Shown: in pieces, positions 19,056 to 28,266 of the stretch
Layout of the letters: each line of letters starts with the position of its first letter
Position numbering within the stretch: the stretch's first letter is position 1
NCBI RefSeq assembly: GCF_026891095.1
Contig: NZ_JAPTNL010000006.1
Coordinates: 62,001-126,000, forward strand
Origin: Roseovarius salincola
Lineage (GTDB): Bacteria; Pseudomonadota; Alphaproteobacteria; Rhodobacterales; Rhodobacteraceae
Direction of reading: 5' to 3'
DNA length: 64,000 nt
Position numbers and translations under genes: made by a program
Notes under the pieces: model-generated
The model's database searches: none
Seen by the model: the letters and a program-made list of their open reading frames with translations, nothing else
Told to the model about the DNA's origin: nothing

Positions 19056-20363
19056 ATGAGCGACGATCACATCTTTACCGCCGATTTCAAGGCGCAGCCC
19101 TACTGGTGGGATGCGGCGCGCCCCGGCATCGGCGCAGCCCAGACCATGCCGGGCCGGGTCGATGTCTGCATCATCGGTGGCGGCTATGCGGGGCTGTCCT
19201 GCGCGCTGGAACTGGCGCGCAATGGGACCGAATGCGCTGTGCTCGACACCAAGAGGATCGGGCAGGGTGCCAGCTCGCGCAACGGCGGGCTGGTGTCCGG
19301 CGGGCTCAAACATGCCGAAAAGGGGCTGGTCAAGGAAGTCGGCCGGGAACGCGCAACCCGGCTCATGCAAGAGGCGGCCGGCACGCTGCCCTTCATTGAC
19401 GATCTGATCACGCGCGAGGGGATCGACTGCGATTTCGCGCGGGTCGGGCGGTTCTCCTGCGCCTGGACGCGGGGGCATTACGATGCGTTGGCGCGCAGCG
19501 CCGAACTGACCGAGGAACTGACCGGCGAACCTGTGCGCATGGTCCCGCCCGAACGCCAGCGCGAGGAGGTCGGCAGCGATTTCTATCGCGGCGGCCAGGT
19601 GGCCGAGGGTGCCGCGACGATCCATCCGGCGAAATATGTGCGCGGGCTGGCCGACGCGGCGCAGCGCGCAGGTGCGACCCTGCTGGGGCAGACCCACATG
19701 ACGGGCATGACGCGCGGCCCGGATGGCTGGCGCATAGAAACCGATCGGGGCACGATCCGCGCCGACAAGGTCATGCTGGGCACCAACGGCTATACCGGAC
19801 GCGAGGCGCCATGGTTCCGCCGCCGGGTCGTCCCGGTCGCGAGCTTCCTGATCGCCACCGAGGAAATCCCCCCCGAACTGGCGCGCGAACTGGTGCCCAA
19901 TGCCCGTGGCCTTGCCGATACCCGCCGGGTTCTCAGCTATTTCCGCCTGTCGCCCGATCACAAGCGGGTTCTGTGGGGCGGGCGCGTCGGCACGGCGGCG
20001 ATGGACCCGCGCGAAAGCGCGCGCCGCCTGCACAGGGTGATGACACGGGTCTGGCCGCAGCTCGAAGATGTGCGCATCAGCCATAGCTGGAACGGCCACG
20101 TCGCCTTCACCTTCGACTTCATCCCGCATCTGGGCGAACACGAGGGCGTGCATTTCGCGCTCGGCTGTCAGGGCAGCGGCGTCGCGATGCAGACCTGGAT
20201 GGGCTATCAGACGGCGCGCATGATGCTGCGGGGCAATAGCGAAAGCGCCTTCGCCGAGGGGCGCTTTCCAACCTTCCCCGGCTATCGTGGCAACCCCTGG
20301 GTGCTGCCGCTCATCCTGATGTGGTTCCGCCTGCGCGATCAGATTGAAAGGAGCCGTTCATGA
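19056..20363 (+). CDS. FAD-dependent amine/amino-acid oxidoreductase (PuuB/DadA-like)
   Basis: A 435-residue protein of the DAO family. The ADP-binding GxGxxG is seen in VCIIGGGYAGLSCALELA (about 36-53), and GASSRNGGLVSGG fits the second FAD contact. Sequence and context resemble gamma-glutamylputrescine oxidase and roseobacter amine oxidases, which oxidise a secondary or primary amine to an imine with release of aldehyde or keto acid. It starts 9 bp after the transporter and overlaps the M20 gene by 4 bp. It probably acts on the amine produced from the imported compound. Confidence 0.83.
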   Translation: MSDDHIFTADFKAQPYWWDAARPGIGAAQTMPGRVDVCIIGGGYAGLSCALELARNGTECAVLDTKRIGQGASSRNGGLVSGGLKHAEKGLVKEVGRERATRLMQEAAGTLPFIDDLITREGIDCDFARVGRFSCAWTRGHYDALARSAELTEELTGEPVRMVPPERQREEVGSDFYRGGQVAEGAATIHPAKYVRGLADAAQRAGATLLGQTHMTGMTRGPDGWRIETDRGTIRADKVMLGTNGYTGREAPWFRRRVVPVASFLIATEEIPPELARELVPNARGLADTRRVLSYFRLSPDHKRVLWGGRVGTAAMDPRESARRLHRVMTRVWPQLEDVRISHSWNGHVAFTFDFIPHLGEHEGVHFALGCQGSGVAMQTWMGYQTARMMLRGNSESAFAEGRFPTFPGYRGNPWVLPLILMWFRLRDQIERSRS

Positions 20364-21631
20364 CCTCGAAACACGAACAGGGCCGCGAGCGCATCCTCGA
20401 CTGGCTCGACGAAGAGCGCGACGAAATCATCGCGTTGCTCAAGGCTTTCCTGCGTGCGCGCTCGCCCAATCCCCCCGGCGATACGCTTGATGCGGCGCAG
20501 GTGGTGCGTGATCGTCTCGATGCGGCGGGGCTTGACTATCGCGTCATTGACCCGCATCCCCGGATGCCCAATATCGTGTCGGCGCTGGAAGGTGGCGCGC
20601 CCGGGCGGCACCTGGTGCTGAACGGTCACATGGATGTCTTTCCCGTCCCAGAGGATCATCACGGCTGGAGCCATGATCCTTGGGCCGGCGAGGAGGCCGA
20701 CGGCAAGATCTATGGCCGTGGTGCCTGCGACATGAAGCCGGGCACCACCGCTTCGATCATCACTTATTGCCTGCTCAGCCGGTTGCAGCCCGACCTTTGC
20801 GGCACGCTGACCCTGACCTGCGTCTCGGACGAGGAAACCTTTGGCCCCTGGGGCGCACGTTACCTGATGGAACATCACCCCGAGGTGCATGGCGACTGCC
20901 TTCTGAATGGCGAACCCGGCGGTCCGGAATCGATCCGCTTCGGTGAACGCGGCCCGCTCTGGGTTGAATTCACGGTCCGCGCCAAGGGCGCGCATGGCGC
21001 CTATGTGCATGCCACCGAAAGCGCCACAAAGGTGGCGATGGCCGTCGCGCGCGATCTTGAGGAACTGACTGAACTCGAAGGCGACCTGCCCCATAACGTC
21101 GCCAGCGCGGTGGACGCGGGCCGCCCGGTGATGGACCGGATGATGGGCGCGGGTGCGGGCGATCTGGTCTCGCGCGTGACGCTCAATATCGGCCTGATCA
21201 AGGGGGGCGAAAAGGCCAATATGATCCCCACGGAATGTCGCTTTACCGCCGATCTGCGCTTGCCCGTGGGCATGGACAAGTCCGATCTTCTGCCCCGGAT
21301 CGACGAGATCGCCGCGCGCCATCCGGGCGTCGAATGGGAGGTGGCGGGCGGCGATGCGCCCTCCTGGTGCGACCCTTATCACGAGATGGTTTCCATCCTG
21401 CAACGCAATGTCGAGGCCTTCGGCCATCCCCGCCCGACACCGATCGTGAGCCTCGGCGGTACCGATGCGCGCCTATGGCGTCATCACGGCGTGCCGGCCT
21501 ATGTCTACGGACCTTATCCGCATGGCATGGGCTCGCATGACGAGCATGTGGATATCGAAGAGTTTCTGCATGTCGTGCGCACCCATGTTCTTTCGGCCTG
21601 GGATTACCTGAGCGTCGGGTCCGGACAGTGA
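20360..21631 (+). CDS. M20-family amidohydrolase (ArgE/DapE-like)
   Basis: A 423-residue zinc-dependent amidohydrolase. LNGHMDVFP (about 90-98) gives the first metal His and Asp; GRGACDMK the bridging Asp; SDEETFG the catalytic Glu pair; and the late GGTDAR and HGMGSHDEH the remaining ligands. Members deacylate N-acyl amino acids or cleave dipeptides. Here it sits between two FAD oxidoreductase genes with 4-bp overlaps on each side, so it likely hydrolyses an acylated or carbamoylated intermediate of the same pathway. Confidence 0.87.
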   Translation: MTSKHEQGRERILDWLDEERDEIIALLKAFLRARSPNPPGDTLDAAQVVRDRLDAAGLDYRVIDPHPRMPNIVSALEGGAPGRHLVLNGHMDVFPVPEDHHGWSHDPWAGEEADGKIYGRGACDMKPGTTASIITYCLLSRLQPDLCGTLTLTCVSDEETFGPWGARYLMEHHPEVHGDCLLNGEPGGPESIRFGERGPLWVEFTVRAKGAHGAYVHATESATKVAMAVARDLEELTELEGDLPHNVASAVDAGRPVMDRMMGAGAGDLVSRVTLNIGLIKGGEKANMIPTECRFTADLRLPVGMDKSDLLPRIDEIAARHPGVEWEVAGGDAPSWCDPYHEMVSILQRNVEAFGHPRPTPIVSLGGTDARLWRHHGVPAYVYGPYPHGMGSHDEHVDIEEFLHVVRTHVLSAWDYLSVGSGQ

Positions 21632-22929
21632 TCCGCGCCGTGCCGCCGGATTCGCTCTGGCAGGCCACCGCGCAGCCTGAACCCGATGCGCCCGCCCTCG
21701 CGGCCGAAGAGCGCGCGGATGTCGTGGTCATTGGCGGCGGATTCTGCGGACTCTCCTGCGCGCTTCACCTGGCCGAGGGCGGCTGCGACACGATGCTGCT
21801 CGAGTCGCATGGCTTCGGCTGGGGCGCATCGGGGCGCAATGGCGGTCAGCTGATTCCCTGTTTCAAGGACAATCCCGAAGACCTGATCGCGCGCCATGGC
21901 CCTGACCTGGGCGGGGCAATGGCCGATTTGGGTGCGGGCGGCGGCGATCTTGTCGCCGACCTGATCGCGCGTCACGAAATCGATTGCGCGTTCCACCGTG
22001 ATGGGTGGATTCATGCGGTGCATTCGCAATCCGCGCTGCCCGCGATCGAGGGACGTGCGCGCCAATGGCAGGCACGCGGGCGCGATGTGCGTATGCTGGG
22101 ACGCGACGAGGTCGCGGCGCTGACCGGCTGCAATGATTATGTCGCCGGCTATCTCGATCCCAGCGGCGGCGGGCTCAACCCGATGTCACTGGCGCGCGGG
22201 ATGGCGCGTGCGGCGCAGCGCGCCGGCGCACGCCTTCATGCCGCCAGCCCTGCCCGGCGGATCGCGCGCCAAGGCGATGGATGGCGGGTCACCACGCCCC
22301 TCGGTGCTGTGCGCTGCAATCAGATCGTGTTGGCGACAGGGGCCTATTCAGACGACTTGGTGCCAGCCTTGCGGCGCAGCATCCTGCCGATGCAGTCGCT
22401 CCAGATCGCTACCGAACCGCTGCCTGCCGATCTGCGCGCTACGATCCTGCCCAAGGATCACGTCGTCAGCGATACGCGCCGCCTGCTGCTCTATTTCCGC
22501 CTGAACGAGGAAGGCCGCCTGGTCTTTGGCGGGCGCGGCTCGACCGGGGGCGAGGCGATGAAACCCGCCCATCTCGCACGGCTCGAAGCCACCATGCGGC
22601 AGTATTTCCCGCAGATCGGCGACATTCCATTGCGATATCGCTGGGCCGGGCAGGTCGATCTGACGCCCGAACGCGCCCTGCGTGTTCATCACCCCGAGCC
22701 GGGTTTCTGGGCGGTAATCGGGTTCAGCGGGCGCGGCGTGGCCATCGCCCCTGCCGTGGGCAAGGCGCTCGCCGGGGCGGTGATGCGGGACAGCACCGAC
22801 GGCCTGCCGCTGCCCGTGACGCCCATGCGCCCGCTACCCTTCCACGCGCTGCGCCGCCCGGCAATGGCCGGGGCGATCGGCTGGGCATGGCTGCGTGACC
22901 GGCTCGAACGCGCCGGGAGACGCCGCTAG
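21628..22929 (+). CDS. FAD-dependent amine/amino-acid oxidoreductase, second copy
   Basis: A 433-residue DAO-family protein with VVVIGGGFCGLSCALHLAEGG (about 32-52, split here by motif) and GASGRNGGQLIP. It starts at GTG 21628, overlapping the M20 stop by 4 bp; no better ATG exists. It resembles the 19056-20363 protein in layout, so the pair may handle two successive oxidations or two related amines. It is the last gene of the operon, and its stop overlaps the stop of the convergent M24 gene. Confidence 0.82.
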   Translation: MIRAVPPDSLWQATAQPEPDAPALAAEERADVVVIGGGFCGLSCALHLAEGGCDTMLLESHGFGWGASGRNGGQLIPCFKDNPEDLIARHGPDLGGAMADLGAGGGDLVADLIARHEIDCAFHRDGWIHAVHSQSALPAIEGRARQWQARGRDVRMLGRDEVAALTGCNDYVAGYLDPSGGGLNPMSLARGMARAAQRAGARLHAASPARRIARQGDGWRVTTPLGAVRCNQIVLATGAYSDDLVPALRRSILPMQSLQIATEPLPADLRATILPKDHVVSDTRRLLLYFRLNEEGRLVFGGRGSTGGEAMKPAHLARLEATMRQYFPQIGDIPLRYRWAGQVDLTPERALRVHHPEPGFWAVIGFSGRGVAIAPAVGKALAGAVMRDSTDGLPLPVTPMRPLPFHALRRPAMAGAIGWAWLRDRLERAGRRR

Positions 22930-24086
22930 CGGCTGATCAGCTCCAGCGGCAGGCGGCTCAGAACCTCGGGCGCCTCGCCGTTATCGCGAGTCAGGATCGT
23001 GTAGCCCGCCGACATGGCAAGGTTGCCCGGCCCGTCGATCAGGATCGCATGCAGGAAAAGGATCATCCCGGCGCGGATCGGCATGTCGTTGCCGGAATGG
23101 ATGATCGGCGGCACGTCCATCCAGGAGGGCGAATAGGTCGCGCCCAGGGAATAGCCGCAGGCCGACATGCGCACCTCCCCATAACCCGCCGCGTCGAATG
23201 TGGCGCGATGCGCGTCGTCGATCTGCCCGATGGTGTTGCTGCTGCGCGCGGCGTCGGTCATGGCGGCGAGGGCGTCGCGCGTCGCATCGAACATGGCGCG
23301 ATGCGCCGTACCTGCCTTGCCGATGGTCAACGTCCGCATCAGGCAAGCACAATAGTGGCGGTAGCTGCCCGCATGTTCGATGGTCAGTTGGTCCTCGGCG
23401 TCCAGGTGCCGGTATCCCGTGGCGCTGCGCACCAGCAACGCCCGGTCGCCCGAACCCAGAACCGGCCCCGATGGTGGCATGTCGCCGCCACCCTCGAGGA
23501 TCGGCGCGATCCCGGCGGCGGCGATGCGGCCCTCGAACACGCCGGGGCCAGCGGCGTCGACCATCGCCTCAAGGGACTGGTCGGCCAGTTCGGCGGCCCG
23601 CCGGACATAAGCGATCTCGGTCTCGGACTTGATCAGGCGCAATTCGCGCACCAGATGCGATGCGTCAACCAGCGCGCACCAACCCTCAAACCGCTGGCGC
23701 AACAACTGGTGATTGTCGCCGGTCAGCCCGAAGCTGCGCAACTCGACGCCCACCCGCGCGCCCTTCAACCCTTTCTCGGTCATGATGTCCTGCAATTGAG
23801 AGGTCGGGTCCGCCCCCGGCGCATCGTACCACAGGCGGATATCCTCGATGATCGAAGTGCGCCGCGCCTGTTCCAGATCGGGACGGCGCGTCAACAGGAT
23901 CACCGGCGCTTCGTCCGCCGTCACCAGCGCGCATTGAAAGAACACGAAACCCTTGGTGTCGAACCCTGTCAGGTAGAAATGGCTTTCCTGGGAAAAGACC
24001 AGCAGGGCATCAAGACCGTCGCGTTTCATGAGCTTGCGCGCCGCTGCCAGTCTCATGTCGAATTCTGATCGCTCGAAATGCAGCAT
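22926..24086 (-). CDS. M24-fold hydrolase (creatinase / ectoine-hydrolase type)
   Basis: A 386-residue protein with the pita-bread fold of M24 enzymes: an N-terminal domain to about 150, then the catalytic half (ELRLIKSETEIAYVRRAAEL). The usual metal ligands are not seen: the D-x10-D pattern reads IEHAGSYRHYCACLMR, and the late Glu site reads GMILFLHAILID. That fits the metal-independent creatinase/ectoine-hydrolase branch better than true aminopeptidases. Creatinase splits a guanidino compound into amine plus urea, which would suit the neighbours. ATG 24086 is chosen over an upstream ATG as the family begins MLHFERSEFD. It is transcribed toward the operon. Confidence 0.78.
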   Translation of the reverse strand: MLHFERSEFDMRLAAARKLMKRDGLDALLVFSQESHFYLTGFDTKGFVFFQCALVTADEAPVILLTRRPDLEQARRTSIIEDIRLWYDAPGADPTSQLQDIMTEKGLKGARVGVELRSFGLTGDNHQLLRQRFEGWCALVDASHLVRELRLIKSETEIAYVRRAAELADQSLEAMVDAAGPGVFEGRIAAAGIAPILEGGGDMPPSGPVLGSGDRALLVRSATGYRHLDAEDQLTIEHAGSYRHYCACLMRTLTIGKAGTAHRAMFDATRDALAAMTDAARSSNTIGQIDDAHRATFDAAGYGEVRMSACGYSLGATYSPSWMDVPPIIHSGNDMPIRAGMILFLHAILIDGPGNLAMSAGYTILTRDNGEAPEVLSRLPLELISR

Positions 24087-24602
24087 GATGCTTGCCCCTT
24101 GCCCTCTGACCTGCGTGATGGATCCCCGTCCGCGATCAGCGGTGCAGGGATCGGAATGCAGCTTCAAGGCTGCGCCAAGCGAGACCCCAAGGCAAGATGC
24201 GCTAACGCGCTCCTGCGGTATTAATTCTCACCTTTGGCGGAGCGAAACTAACATATGGCATGATTGATCCGCGCTTCTGACCGGATGACGGGGCAATTGG
24301 CAAACCCACTCGGTATTGTCCGACAGTGGCGCTTCCATGAGCCGCACGCCGCGCGTACTTTGGCGATCATTGCAGTATCGCGCAAATCTGTATCGATGGC
24401 CGGAGATTCGAGACATGCGAAAACGCTTGGTCTGATGCGGTATCGTCATCATGACAGCGCTGCACACCAGGGCCGACAACTCACGCACAGAAGTGCCGCC
24501 CAAAATGCACAGAGCGGGCAAATCTCACGCTTATTTTCCCACGCCTGATCCCGTCGGATCATTTCACCTCGTTTGCAATGGCCAGAGATCCGCCATCGCG
24601 GC
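24087..24602. other. Intergenic stretch without recognisable gene
   Basis: These 516 bp separate the M24 gene from the 2-oxoglutarate oxygenase gene. Short open frames occur on both strands but none has a ribosome site, a known motif or a convincing codon pattern. The base composition is lower in GC than the flanking operon. It should contain the promoter of the minus-strand M24 gene next to 24087. Confidence 0.5.
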
Positions 24603-25439
24603 TCAACTTTTGAACCTGCGAACGAGATTACGGGACTTTCGATAGATCAGAGGCGGCACGAGATCTCGCACGACGCGAAGCACGGCCTCATTGCTTTTTG
24701 CGTCACTCTTGCCCGGGCGCGGCTTGAAGACAGTGGATTGCGCGGTTCGACCCTCTTCCCAGGTTGCGGTGTAGTAATAAAGCGCTATCGAAAGGCGAGG
24801 CTCGTCATCTGGATGGTTCACCGGTTCGGGATTGCCATGCATGGTATCTCGCCCGGTCGAAAAACAGCACATCCGGTTCATGACCGGCGTAAAGCCCGCG
24901 ACCTTCTCGAACATGTCATCGGTCCAGACTTCGAATGACCCACCATACTCTTCTTTCCAGTCCGGATTCAGGTAAATCAGGACGTTCAGGCGGCGCTCCA
25001 GATTCATCGCTTTATGATGATCGAAATCCGCGTGGATATCGAGGAAGCCCCCGGTTTCTGTCCGGTGGATACCCCCACCCAGGTAATAGGGGTCCGGAAT
25101 CAATCCTTTGATGCCCGACATCTCTTCGAGAAACTGGATAAAGGGGCGCGCACTCAGGGCATGAAACACCGCCTTCGTGTAGGGGGGCAGGTCATAGGGC
25201 TTGAAGGATGTCTTGAGCTTCTCGTTGCCGCTGGCGTTCTCGGCGTCCTTGGAGCCGGCCGAAAGTGCTTCTTCTCGCACACGCTCCACGACATCAAGCG
25301 GCAGGAAGTTATCGAAACAACCGTAGTCATAGGGTTTCTTACCTTGATACTGGGCCGCAAGGCGCGCACCAGTCTCCTTGGCAAGTGAATTGGAAATATG
25401 AAGGGTGGAAGGGTCGAGAGCGTAAATCGGATCGGTCAT
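24603..25439 (-). CDS. 2-oxoglutarate/Fe(II)-dependent oxygenase (prolyl-4-hydroxylase type)
   Basis: A 278-residue protein. The iron triad is visible as H136-x-D138 (DIHADF) and a distal His (H201 or H209), with R215 in PRLSIALYYYT as the 2-oxoglutarate anchor. The layout HxD...H...RxS fits the P4Hc family. Such enzymes hydroxylate a protein, peptide or small metabolite. It stands alone between two intergenic stretches, so the neighbours say nothing of the substrate. GC content is lower than average and it may be an acquired gene. Confidence 0.85.
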   Translation of the reverse strand: MTDPIYALDPSTLHISNSLAKETGARLAAQYQGKKPYDYGCFDNFLPLDVVERVREEALSAGSKDAENASGNEKLKTSFKPYDLPPYTKAVFHALSARPFIQFLEEMSGIKGLIPDPYYLGGGIHRTETGGFLDIHADFDHHKAMNLERRLNVLIYLNPDWKEEYGGSFEVWTDDMFEKVAGFTPVMNRMCCFSTGRDTMHGNPEPVNHPDDEPRLSIALYYYTATWEEGRTAQSTVFKPRPGKSDAKSNEAVLRVVRDLVPPLIYRKSRNLVRRFKS

Positions 25440-25745
25440 TATATTGTTTCCTTCTTCTTCAAAGAACGGGCAAACGAGCGATACCTGAAGGCATCGATAC
25501 CAACGCCACCTTTGTGAAGGGGCATGATCTGGTCGTCCCGGAAATGTAGGACAGTCATTTATATCAATAAATTACGAATTACTTCCTTGTCGCTTTTCAT
25601 CTTGCTTGTGCCCCTGTCGCTTTGATCACAGGCTCAGCCCAGTAGGCTTGATCGGGTGTTTTTCTGTCAAGCGATGAATCTGGGTCGCTCGTTACCCCTT
25701 TTGTGCCCAGGTCTCAGGTCAGCGGTTTGACACCTCACCCTGAAC
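25440..25745. other. Intergenic stretch without recognisable gene
   Basis: These 306 bp lie between the end of the peptide transporter operon and the start of the oxygenase gene, both on the minus strand. The part near 25440 should hold the oxygenase promoter. It is AT-rich around 25555-25600. I see no open frame, repeat or clear terminator. Confidence 0.5.
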
Positions 25746-26492
25746 TCAGCGGATCGACTTGATCGAGCTTTTCAGCAAGTGTCGCGTGTAGGGCGATTTC
25801 GCCTCTAGACGACGCATTTCCGCGACGCTCAGGACCTCCTCGAACGCGCCTTGCTGCATCACCGCGATCCGTTCGCACAGATGGCCCACCACGCCCAGGT
25901 CATGCGAGACCATGATATATGTCAGCTTGTGTTCGCGCCGCAGGTCCACCAGAAGGTTCAGGATCTCCGCCTGGACCGAAACATCCAGCGCCGAGGTCGG
26001 CTCGTCCAGCAACAGGATAGATGGGTCGCAGGCCAGGGCGCGGGCGATGGCGACGCGTTGTCGCTGCCCACCCGACAACTGGTGTGGATAGCGAAAGCGG
26101 AACCCCGGCCCAAGGCCGACATCGTCCAGCAAGCGCCCGATCCGCGTATTGATGTCCTTCACGCCATGCAAACTCATCGCTTCGGATAGCACGCGATCCA
26201 CGGTCTGACGCGGGTGCAGGGACGCATAGGGATCCTGGAACACCATCTGCACCTTGCTGTAGAACGCCTTGCTGCGACGCGGGCCAAGCGTTTCACCATC
26301 CACCATCATCGTCCCCGACCAGGTGGGAACCAGCCCGGCGATGGCGCGCAGGATCGTGGATTTGCCCGAGCCGCTTTCGCCGACAAGCCCGAAACTCTCG
26401 CCCCGAGCGACATCGAAACTCACATCGCGCACGGCATAGGCCCGGTCCGTGCCGAACCAGACATTCAGACCCGAGACCGTCAGCGCGCTCAT
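25746..26492 (-). CDS. Peptide ABC transporter ATP-binding protein (DppF/OppF-like)
   Basis: A 248-residue ATPase: Walker A GESGSGKS (about 38-45), signature LSGGQRQR, Walker B ILLLDEPTSALD. It is the last gene of the minus-strand operon. ATG 26492 overlaps the previous stop by 4 bp; a longer upstream frame lies within the neighbour and is rejected. It ends soon after the D-loop/H-loop region, shorter than many OppF proteins, which carry a C-terminal oligopeptide motif. Confidence 0.88.
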   Translation of the reverse strand: MSALTVSGLNVWFGTDRAYAVRDVSFDVARGESFGLVGESGSGKSTILRAIAGLVPTWSGTMMVDGETLGPRRSKAFYSKVQMVFQDPYASLHPRQTVDRVLSEAMSLHGVKDINTRIGRLLDDVGLGPGFRFRYPHQLSGGQRQRVAIARALACDPSILLLDEPTSALDVSVQAEILNLLVDLRREHKLTYIMVSHDLGVVGHLCERIAVMQQGAFEEVLSVAEMRRLEAKSPYTRHLLKSSIKSIR

Positions 26493-27355
26493 TGCCGCGC
26501 ACTCACGGACGGGGCTTTTCGCCACTCGGGATCGCGTTTCAGCACCTCGAGCCGGTCGCGCGGGTGTTCCAGATCGGGCACTGAATTGAGCAGGCCAAGC
26601 GTGTAGGGATGGCGCGCGTTGCCCAGCTCGCTTGCCTTGCACGTCTCGACGATCCGGCCGGCATACATGATGACGATCCGGTCGCAGAACTTGGCCACAA
26701 GATTGAGGTCATGGCTGATGAACATCAGGCCCATGCCGCGGTCGCGCACCAGTTTGTCGATGATGTCCAGCACCTGAAGCTGCACCGACACGTCCAGCGC
26801 CGAAGTGGGTTCGTCCGCGATCAGGATTTCGGGATTGGGCAGCAGCATCATGGCGATCATGATCCGTTGCCCCATGCCGCCGGACACTTCGTGCGGGTAA
26901 AGGTCATAGACCCGTTCCGGGTCGCGGATCGCCACTTCGTCCAGCATCGCCAGCGCACGGCGGCGCGCCTCGCCGCGCGACACATTTTCATGGGCGCGCA
27001 ACGCCTCGACCAGTTGCTGGCCGACGCTCATCACCGGGTTCAGCGAAAACTTCGGATCCTGCATGATCATCGAGACGCGCCCGCCCCTGAGCTGGCGCAT
27101 GCGTTTTTCCGGCGCGCTCAGGATATCCTCGCCATGCATTTCCAGCTTGTCGGCCTCGATCATGCCCGGCGGACGGATCAGCCGCAGGATGGCGCGGCCG
27201 GTCATGGATTTCCCCGAGCCGCTTTCACCTACGATGCCAAGGCGTTCCTTGCCCAGGGTAAAGGACACGCCGCGCACCGCGTCGAACACGCCTGATCGCG
27301 TACGAAAACGGACCCACAGGTTTTCCACATCCAGAAGGGGGGCATCATCGCTCAT
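26489..27355 (-). CDS. Peptide ABC transporter ATP-binding protein (DppD/OppD-like)
   Basis: A 288-residue ATPase with GESGSGKS near 40, the signature HEVSGGMGQRIMIAMML and Walker B ILIADEPTSALD. The C-terminal stretch ARHPYTLGLLNSVPDLEHPRD is the oligopeptide/dipeptide transporter C-terminal motif. It pairs with the 25746-26492 ATPase and overlaps both neighbours by 4 bp. Confidence 0.9.
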   Translation of the reverse strand: MSDDAPLLDVENLWVRFRTRSGVFDAVRGVSFTLGKERLGIVGESGSGKSMTGRAILRLIRPPGMIEADKLEMHGEDILSAPEKRMRQLRGGRVSMIMQDPKFSLNPVMSVGQQLVEALRAHENVSRGEARRRALAMLDEVAIRDPERVYDLYPHEVSGGMGQRIMIAMMLLPNPEILIADEPTSALDVSVQLQVLDIIDKLVRDRGMGLMFISHDLNLVAKFCDRIVIMYAGRIVETCKASELGNARHPYTLGLLNSVPDLEHPRDRLEVLKRDPEWRKAPSVSARQ

Positions 27356-28266
27356 GAATTGTCCTCTTTCGGGTCAAGCACGTCGCGCATCCCGTCGCCC
27401 AGCAGGTTGAAGGCGAGACTGATGGCGAAGATGGCGATTCCGGGGACCGTCGCGACCCACCAGTAATCGAGGATGTATTTGCGCCCCCCCGATATCATCG
27501 CGCCCCATTCCGGGCTGGGCGGTTGCGCCCCCAGTCCCAGAAAGCCGAGTCCCGCCGCCGTCAGGATGATTCCTGCCATGTCCAGCGTGACCCGGATGAC
27601 CAGCGAAGATATGCATAGCGGCCAGATATGGCGCGTGACGATGCGGAACGGCCCCGCCCCCTGCAGCTTGATCGCGTGGATGAAATCGGTATTGCGGATA
27701 GTCAGGGTCTCGGCCCGTGCGATACGGGCATAGGGGGGCCATGCCGTCAGTGAAATCGCCAGTACCGCGTTTTCGATGCCCGCGCCGAGTGCGGCGACAA
27801 AGGCCAGCGCAAGGATCAGCCGCGGAAAGGCCAGGAAGATGTCGGTCACCCGCATCAGGACCACGTCGATCCAGCCACCTGCATAGCCCGAGACGGTCCC
27901 CATGATCAGCCCGACGACCGGCGCGACCATGACGACAAGCGCGACGATGTAGATCGAGATCCGCGCCCCGTAAAGCAGCCTTGAATAGATGTCTCGTCCA
28001 AGACTGTCGGTGCCGAAAAGATGGCCGTTCACGCCCGGCGCCAGCAATCGCTGCCCCAGGTCCTGTGCAAAGGGATCATGCGTTGCAAGGAACGGTGCGA
28101 AGATGGCCGCGAGGATCAGAAAGGCCAGCACGAAAAGCCCCAGCATCGCCAGCGTGTTCGACCTGAGCGTCAGCCAGCCCTTGTACCAGGCGGCGAAGCG
28201 CGCCTGCCGCCGCGAGGTCGGCTCTTCGGCCAGAAGCCAGTCGCGTAGCCCTTGGGATGCACTCAT
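27352..28266 (-). CDS. Peptide ABC transporter permease (DppC-like)
   Basis: A 304-residue inner-membrane protein. It has an N-terminal OppC-type segment, FGTDSLGRDIYSRLLYGARIS (the conserved start of the BPD transporter domain, split here), and about six membrane spans. It overlaps the flanking genes by 4 bp each. It works with the 28263-29318 permease as the peptide channel. Confidence 0.9.
   Translation of the reverse strand: MSASQGLRDWLLAEEPTSRRQARFAAWYKGWLTLRSNTLAMLGLFVLAFLILAAIFAPFLATHDPFAQDLGQRLLAPGVNGHLFGTDSLGRDIYSRLLYGARISIYIVALVVMVAPVVGLIMGTVSGYAGGWIDVVLMRVTDIFLAFPRLILALAFVAALGAGIENAVLAISLTAWPPYARIARAETLTIRNTDFIHAIKLQGAGPFRIVTRHIWPLCISSLVIRVTLDMAGIILTAAGLGFLGLGAQPPSPEWGAMISGGRKYILDYWWVATVPGIAIFAISLAFNLLGDGMRDVLDPKEDNS

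Noticed and set aside
18048-20153. A 701-codon frame on the minus strand opposite the permease and FAD oxidoreductase genes
   Set aside because: Antisense artefact of high GC content; no domain and strongly biased composition.
24228-24521. A 97-codon frame in the gap after the M24 gene
   Set aside because: No ribosome site, no motif and no hydrophobic or repeat pattern; likely chance.
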